Positions 60,734 through 64,000 of a stretch of DNA of 64,000 nt are shown here, one piece after another. Positions within the stretch are counted from its first letter, which is position 1. Every line of letters starts with the position of its first letter. Both the position numbers and the translations under genes were made by a program. The stretch lies in the NCBI RefSeq assembly GCF_029625315.1, contig NZ_CP121110.1, forward strand, positions 3,357,001-3,421,000, in the 5' to 3' direction. Below the pieces are notes generated by a model. That model saw only the letters and a list, made by a program, of their open reading frames with translations, had not been told where the DNA came from and did no database searches. Source of the DNA: Flavobacterium ginsengisoli. Lineage in GTDB: Bacteria; Bacteroidota; Bacteroidia; Flavobacteriales; Flavobacteriaceae.

Positions 60734-62134
60734 CTAAATTTCGGATGCTATTGGCAGTTTACCGTGTTTTATTGCTTCTAACATTTTATTGTAATCCGAT
60801 TCGTTCTGATCAGCATATAAAACTGAAAATTCTGAAATGGCGTCGGCAAATTTATCTGTATCTCCAATATAACCCGAAATCATTGAAGGATCTCCTGAGC
60901 GTGCATGTGCTCTTGCAAGCGCCCATCCGCAAGCTTTGGCATAATCTGCCAGATTTTTGGGTTTCATAACTTCTAAAACCGGTTTTATTTTAGCATCTCT
61001 AAGTTGTCTTATATAGAAAAATCTGTCCTTACTGTCGTTTGTCCAACCCAAAAACATATCAGATGCAGACTGCATCAGCTTTTGTCCCATTACAATACGT
61101 TCGCCCTGATGAGTGTATTTGCTTTTAACTTTTACATTTTCTTCTATCACACTTTTTCTGGCTTCTTTAAACTGTAAAAAAATAGGTTCGCCTGTAGCAG
61201 ACATTAGCAAACTAATTCCGCAAAGAGTTCCAACGCTTCCTACACCCACGACCTTAATGACAATATCATGAAGCTTATATCTGCTTAATAAAATCTGCTT
61301 CTCTTCTGAAAGAGATTCTATGTATCTTTTATGGATAATTTCACCTTCTTTAGCAACTTGTTTTTCAAGATCTCCACTTGGGTGAAATATCAACGGTGGA
61401 TCATCTTTTATTCGTGCTCTGGCTCCGTCAAAATAAGTCATCTTTGCAAATTCTTTTTCGTGAGCTGTATATTCTGATGCTTTTTTTATTCTCTTCTGGT
61501 CAAACTCTTTCTGTTCTTTATCATGGCCTAATTCAATCATTTCTGCCAGATCAATATCAGCATACCAAATTTGAAGGGCAGATAATTTACTGTAATCCAA
61601 CATATGCCGTTTGTAACTATCAGCAACATGCCAAGCAAATTCTTTGCAATTTTTATTAGAAAATTTTCGCCATCTTCCTGCAATAACAAAACTTGCTGCC
61701 AGTCGTTTTATATCCCATTCCCATGGTCCAGGAAACGTTTCGTCAAAATCATTTATATCAAAAACCAATTTACGTTCGGGAGTAGCAAAACCTCCAAAAT
61801 TCATTAAATGGCAATCGCCGCAAAGCTGTAGATTTATTCCCGATATTGGAGTATGCGCTAAGTCGGCGACCATAATTGCCGCTGCTCCTCTGTAAAATGC
61901 AAAAGGTGATTCCATCATTCTGCTATACCGAATTGGCACTAGACTTTCAACTCTTCCTTCACTGGTTTTGATTAAAATATCTACTGGATCTTTTCGATTT
62001 TTAAAAGAATTCCATTCCTGATGCTTCTCCAAAGGAATTTTCTTTCTAATCGAAACTCCTTTTTCATAACGTTCTGCCTTTGATGCTATCGGGTTAAATG
62101 GGGTTTTGGCTGTATGTTTTGAATCTTCTTCCAT
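60734..62134 (-). CDS. DUF2252 family protein
   Basis: 466 residues, cytoplasmic. The family motifs are FAFYRGAAAIMVADLA, LQLCGDCHLMNFGGFATPER, LVFDINDFDETFPGPWEWDIKRLAAS and the late ALARAHARSGD. The GDCHLMNFG and DINDFDE blocks resemble the catalytic loops of aminoglycoside phosphotransferase/kinase-like folds. DUF2252 proteins have no settled function. The frame is intact and the length typical. Confidence 0.9.
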   Translation of the reverse strand: MEEDSKHTAKTPFNPIASKAERYEKGVSIRKKIPLEKHQEWNSFKNRKDPVDILIKTSEGRVESLVPIRYSRMMESPFAFYRGAAAIMVADLAHTPISGINLQLCGDCHLMNFGGFATPERKLVFDINDFDETFPGPWEWDIKRLAASFVIAGRWRKFSNKNCKEFAWHVADSYKRHMLDYSKLSALQIWYADIDLAEMIELGHDKEQKEFDQKRIKKASEYTAHEKEFAKMTYFDGARARIKDDPPLIFHPSGDLEKQVAKEGEIIHKRYIESLSEEKQILLSRYKLHDIVIKVVGVGSVGTLCGISLLMSATGEPIFLQFKEARKSVIEENVKVKSKYTHQGERIVMGQKLMQSASDMFLGWTNDSKDRFFYIRQLRDAKIKPVLEVMKPKNLADYAKACGWALARAHARSGDPSMISGYIGDTDKFADAISEFSVLYADQNESDYNKMLEAIKHGKLPIASEI

Positions 62135-62179
62135 AATTCCGATAAATAAAATTAAAAAGACCTTCTTAAAACGGTTTTA

Positions 62180-62983
62180 TTATTGTGGAAATATAAATGC
62201 TACAACCGCTCTTAATCCCCAATCTGGTCTTATGTTTGAATGTCCAACAACAGGAATTAGAGGCATAACGGCAAATTGCATCGTCTGACCTCCTAATTTT
62301 GTAATTGCACCAACATTTGGACTAACGGTAATAAGAGTTGTATTTCCTTCCCAGTTTTGTGTGATCTCTGAAGTGATTCCTAAACTTGCACCGCTCTTAT
62401 AACTATGCGTTAAGAATATTTGCGTGTAAAACTGATTGAAATCTGCTCTATCTGCATTTCCTGCAACAGACCAAATTTGATTGGCCAAAAAACCAATAGA
62501 AAGTCCTTTTCCTTGATGCATAACTAAAACGCTTGGTCCAATTCCGAATTTTTCTGTTCCTAAAAGTTTGTCTGTAGCGGTTGGCACTAAAAAAGCAGGA
62601 CCAACTCCTAAGATGATTCCTTTTGTTTTGGGAGCAAAAAATGCGGTTACGGTGGCATCACTTAAACCAAACTCGTGTGTGTTTTCTCCCGTTACATCCT
62701 GCTGATCTACAACTGGAAGAATATAACGAGTAATTAAGTTTAAATTCTCACTTAACTTGAATGGAACAACAGGCTGTATATTGATCTGATATTTTGATCC
62801 ATTATAAGCGCCAATTCCGTAAGTAAGATTATTTTGCAACGGAACACTAATTAAACTTGCCACGGGATTTGCCATTTTATCTGCTAATTCCTGTGCACTG
62901 TTTCCCGCTTTTGCCGGTTCTTCTTGAGCTGAAATTGTAAAAGTGACAAATAGCGACAATATTGCTAGAAAAGAATTTTTCAT
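62180..62983 (-). CDS. Outer-membrane beta-barrel protein, unknown function
   Basis: 267 residues with signal peptide (FLAILSLFVTFTISAQ). The body has alternating strands (NLTYGIGAYNGSKYQINIQPVVPF, NLITRYILPVV, GIILGVGPAFLVPTATD, ITKLGGQTMQFAVMPLIPVV) and ends VVAFIFPQ with a terminal aromatic-type strand. It resembles the porin-like neutral barrels found in many Bacteroidota, without a known substrate. It is separated from the DUF2252 gene by 45 bases on the same strand. Confidence 0.75.
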   Translation of the reverse strand: MKNSFLAILSLFVTFTISAQEEPAKAGNSAQELADKMANPVASLISVPLQNNLTYGIGAYNGSKYQINIQPVVPFKLSENLNLITRYILPVVDQQDVTGENTHEFGLSDATVTAFFAPKTKGIILGVGPAFLVPTATDKLLGTEKFGIGPSVLVMHQGKGLSIGFLANQIWSVAGNADRADFNQFYTQIFLTHSYKSGASLGITSEITQNWEGNTTLITVSPNVGAITKLGGQTMQFAVMPLIPVVGHSNIRPDWGLRAVVAFIFPQ

Positions 62984-63106
62984 ACGGCTTAAAACTTATT
63001 AATTAAAAAACTTCAACTCTTTGCCCCTTTAATCTGCAAACAATTCTTTTTTTCTTACTCTGCGAAAACTTTTTTCCAGTCTTTCTGCATATCCACAACA
63101 TGCCAT

Positions 63107-64000
63107 TTATTTTTTGCATATCGCATTTAATGAAGCATTATCTTTCTCCTGATATTTATACTCTCTTATTGAATCATTGTGATTTACGAGTAATTGAAAA
63201 GATGGATATTTATTTCCCTGCGAATAAGTTAGCATTGCAATATCTCCTGCTCCGCCTTCATTACCACAAGCAAAAACAGGTCGCTGTCCAATGTGCAATT
63301 GAATGCCAACTGGTTTTCCTTCTTTATCATTAAAATGGTCTAAAGCCGCTTCTCGTTGTACCGCATTTTTAGTCGCATCATATTTATATTTGAAAGAAGT
63401 TCCTACCACTTGGTCTTTTGGAATTCCGTAAAAATCTTGAGATATTGCTCGTACCACTTCTATTGTTCCACCAGTAACGATATAGGTTTTAAACCCGTTG
63501 GCACGGAGATAATTCAGCAGTTCTAATTGCGGCTGATAACGTATTTGTTTGACTGGAATATTTTTACCTGGATATTGCGCACTTTTAAAAAAGTCATTCA
63601 CCGAAGTTTCAAATTCATCTTCATTCATTCCTGTATGAGTTGCAGCAACCAATTCTATAAGTGCTTTATCGCCTCCTTTTTCAAAAAAGGTTTTATCTTT
63701 TTCTATAACTGCCTTAAAAGGTTGTTTTTGCGCCAATTCAGGTTTGGCTTCTACCATTTTTTTTACTCGATAAAAAGCAAATAATTCCTGAACATAAGGC
63801 TTTTCGGCCCAAAGTGTTCCGTCATTATCAAAAGTGGCAATTCTACTTTCTGTTGGAATAAAGTCTGGACTTCCTTCTTTGGTTACTTTTTCAACATAAG
63901 CGATTATATCTTTCTTTAAAGCTCCGTCATTCCAGCTTGGTAAAGGATCTCCATTTGCCTCTGTTTGTGTCTGCTTGCTTTCTGCCGTAGATGTTGCAGG
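63107..64000 (-). CDS. HAD-superfamily phosphatase, partial (5' end beyond window)
   Basis: About 298 residues visible, open to the right window edge. The HAD motif I is FDNDGTLWAEKPYVQE, with the nucleophile Asp in D-N-D-G-T. Motif II-like TYIVTGGTIEVVRAI and motif III/IV KPVGIQLHIGQRPVFACGNEGGAGDIAM with the acidic residue follow. The pattern is that of phosphoserine phosphatase-like enzymes acting on small phosphate esters. The N-terminal part before it is low complexity (QTQTEANGDPLPSW) and suggests a secreted or lipoprotein form, but its start is not in view. Confidence 0.83.
   Translation of the reverse strand, partial: PATSTAESKQTQTEANGDPLPSWNDGALKKDIIAYVEKVTKEGSPDFIPTESRIATFDNDGTLWAEKPYVQELFAFYRVKKMVEAKPELAQKQPFKAVIEKDKTFFEKGGDKALIELVAATHTGMNEDEFETSVNDFFKSAQYPGKNIPVKQIRYQPQLELLNYLRANGFKTYIVTGGTIEVVRAISQDFYGIPKDQVVGTSFKYKYDATKNAVQREAALDHFNDKEGKPVGIQLHIGQRPVFACGNEGGAGDIAMLTYSQGNKYPSFQLLVNHNDSIREYKYQEKDNASLNAICKK

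Overview
The window looks like the chromosome of a Flavobacterium-type bacterium (Bacteroidota, Flavobacteriia). It is AT-rich. It carries a type IX secretion (T9SS) cargo protein with the typical C-terminal sorting domain, TANNTTTG-type promoter boxes, a flavobacterial-style SUF operon, DUF3078/DUF2480/DUF5689 proteins and SusC-like TonB receptors. No ribosomal RNA is present. Two identical tRNA-Asn genes lie near the middle.

Layout. 0-9.7 kb: a truncated subtilisin-like lipoprotein, a very large leucine-rich-repeat T9SS protein with a partner lipoprotein, a metallo-beta-lactamase-fold hydrolase and a coiled-coil membrane protein. 10-20.3 kb: the SUF iron-sulfur cluster operon (HesB/SufA-type protein, SufB, an FMN-reductase-like gene, SufC, SufD, then SufS, a small lipoprotein, SufE, a DUF59 SufT-type protein, DUF2480, DUF3078), interrupted by an opposite-strand serine hydrolase. 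20.4-32.5 kb: HflX, hypothetical surface proteins, a TonB receptor with a DUF5689 lipoprotein, an MFS transporter, a Gfo/Idh/MocA oxidoreductase, an Old Yellow Enzyme homologue and RseP. 32.6-34.6 kb: two tRNA-Asn genes followed by a decayed serine recombinase and a decayed lipoprotein gene. 34.6-48.7 kb: an accessory island making ribosomal peptides. 48.7-64 kb: a repeat-rich spacer, an XRE regulator, a tandem DUF262 pair (possible phage defence), a C1 peptidase, outer-membrane proteins, an AraC regulator, DUF4136, DUF2252 and a HAD phosphatase cut by the window end.

The island is the most interesting part. On the minus strand an outer-membrane beta-barrel receptor is followed by three small Cys-rich precursor peptides with near-identical GG leaders, a radical SAM/SPASM maturase and a C39-peptidase ABC exporter. 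On the plus strand lie a membrane-bound TPR/AraC regulator, a 56-residue lanthipeptide-like precursor, a subtilisin-like lipoprotein, a LanB dehydratase and a separate LanB elimination domain. No LanC cyclase is visible. A shared palindromic motif (ATTCCTGAATTC) occurs in the divergent receptor/regulator spacer and again upstream of the lanthipeptide operon, suggesting that both arms are controlled together. Each precursor gene is followed by a hairpin before the next processing gene.

Sequence quality is an important caveat. Roughly twenty otherwise intact genes (including essential-looking sufC and sufS) are broken by one- or two-base indels in homopolymers or at CCGG/CGGG sites. I treat these as probable assembly errors and annotate the full-length genes.
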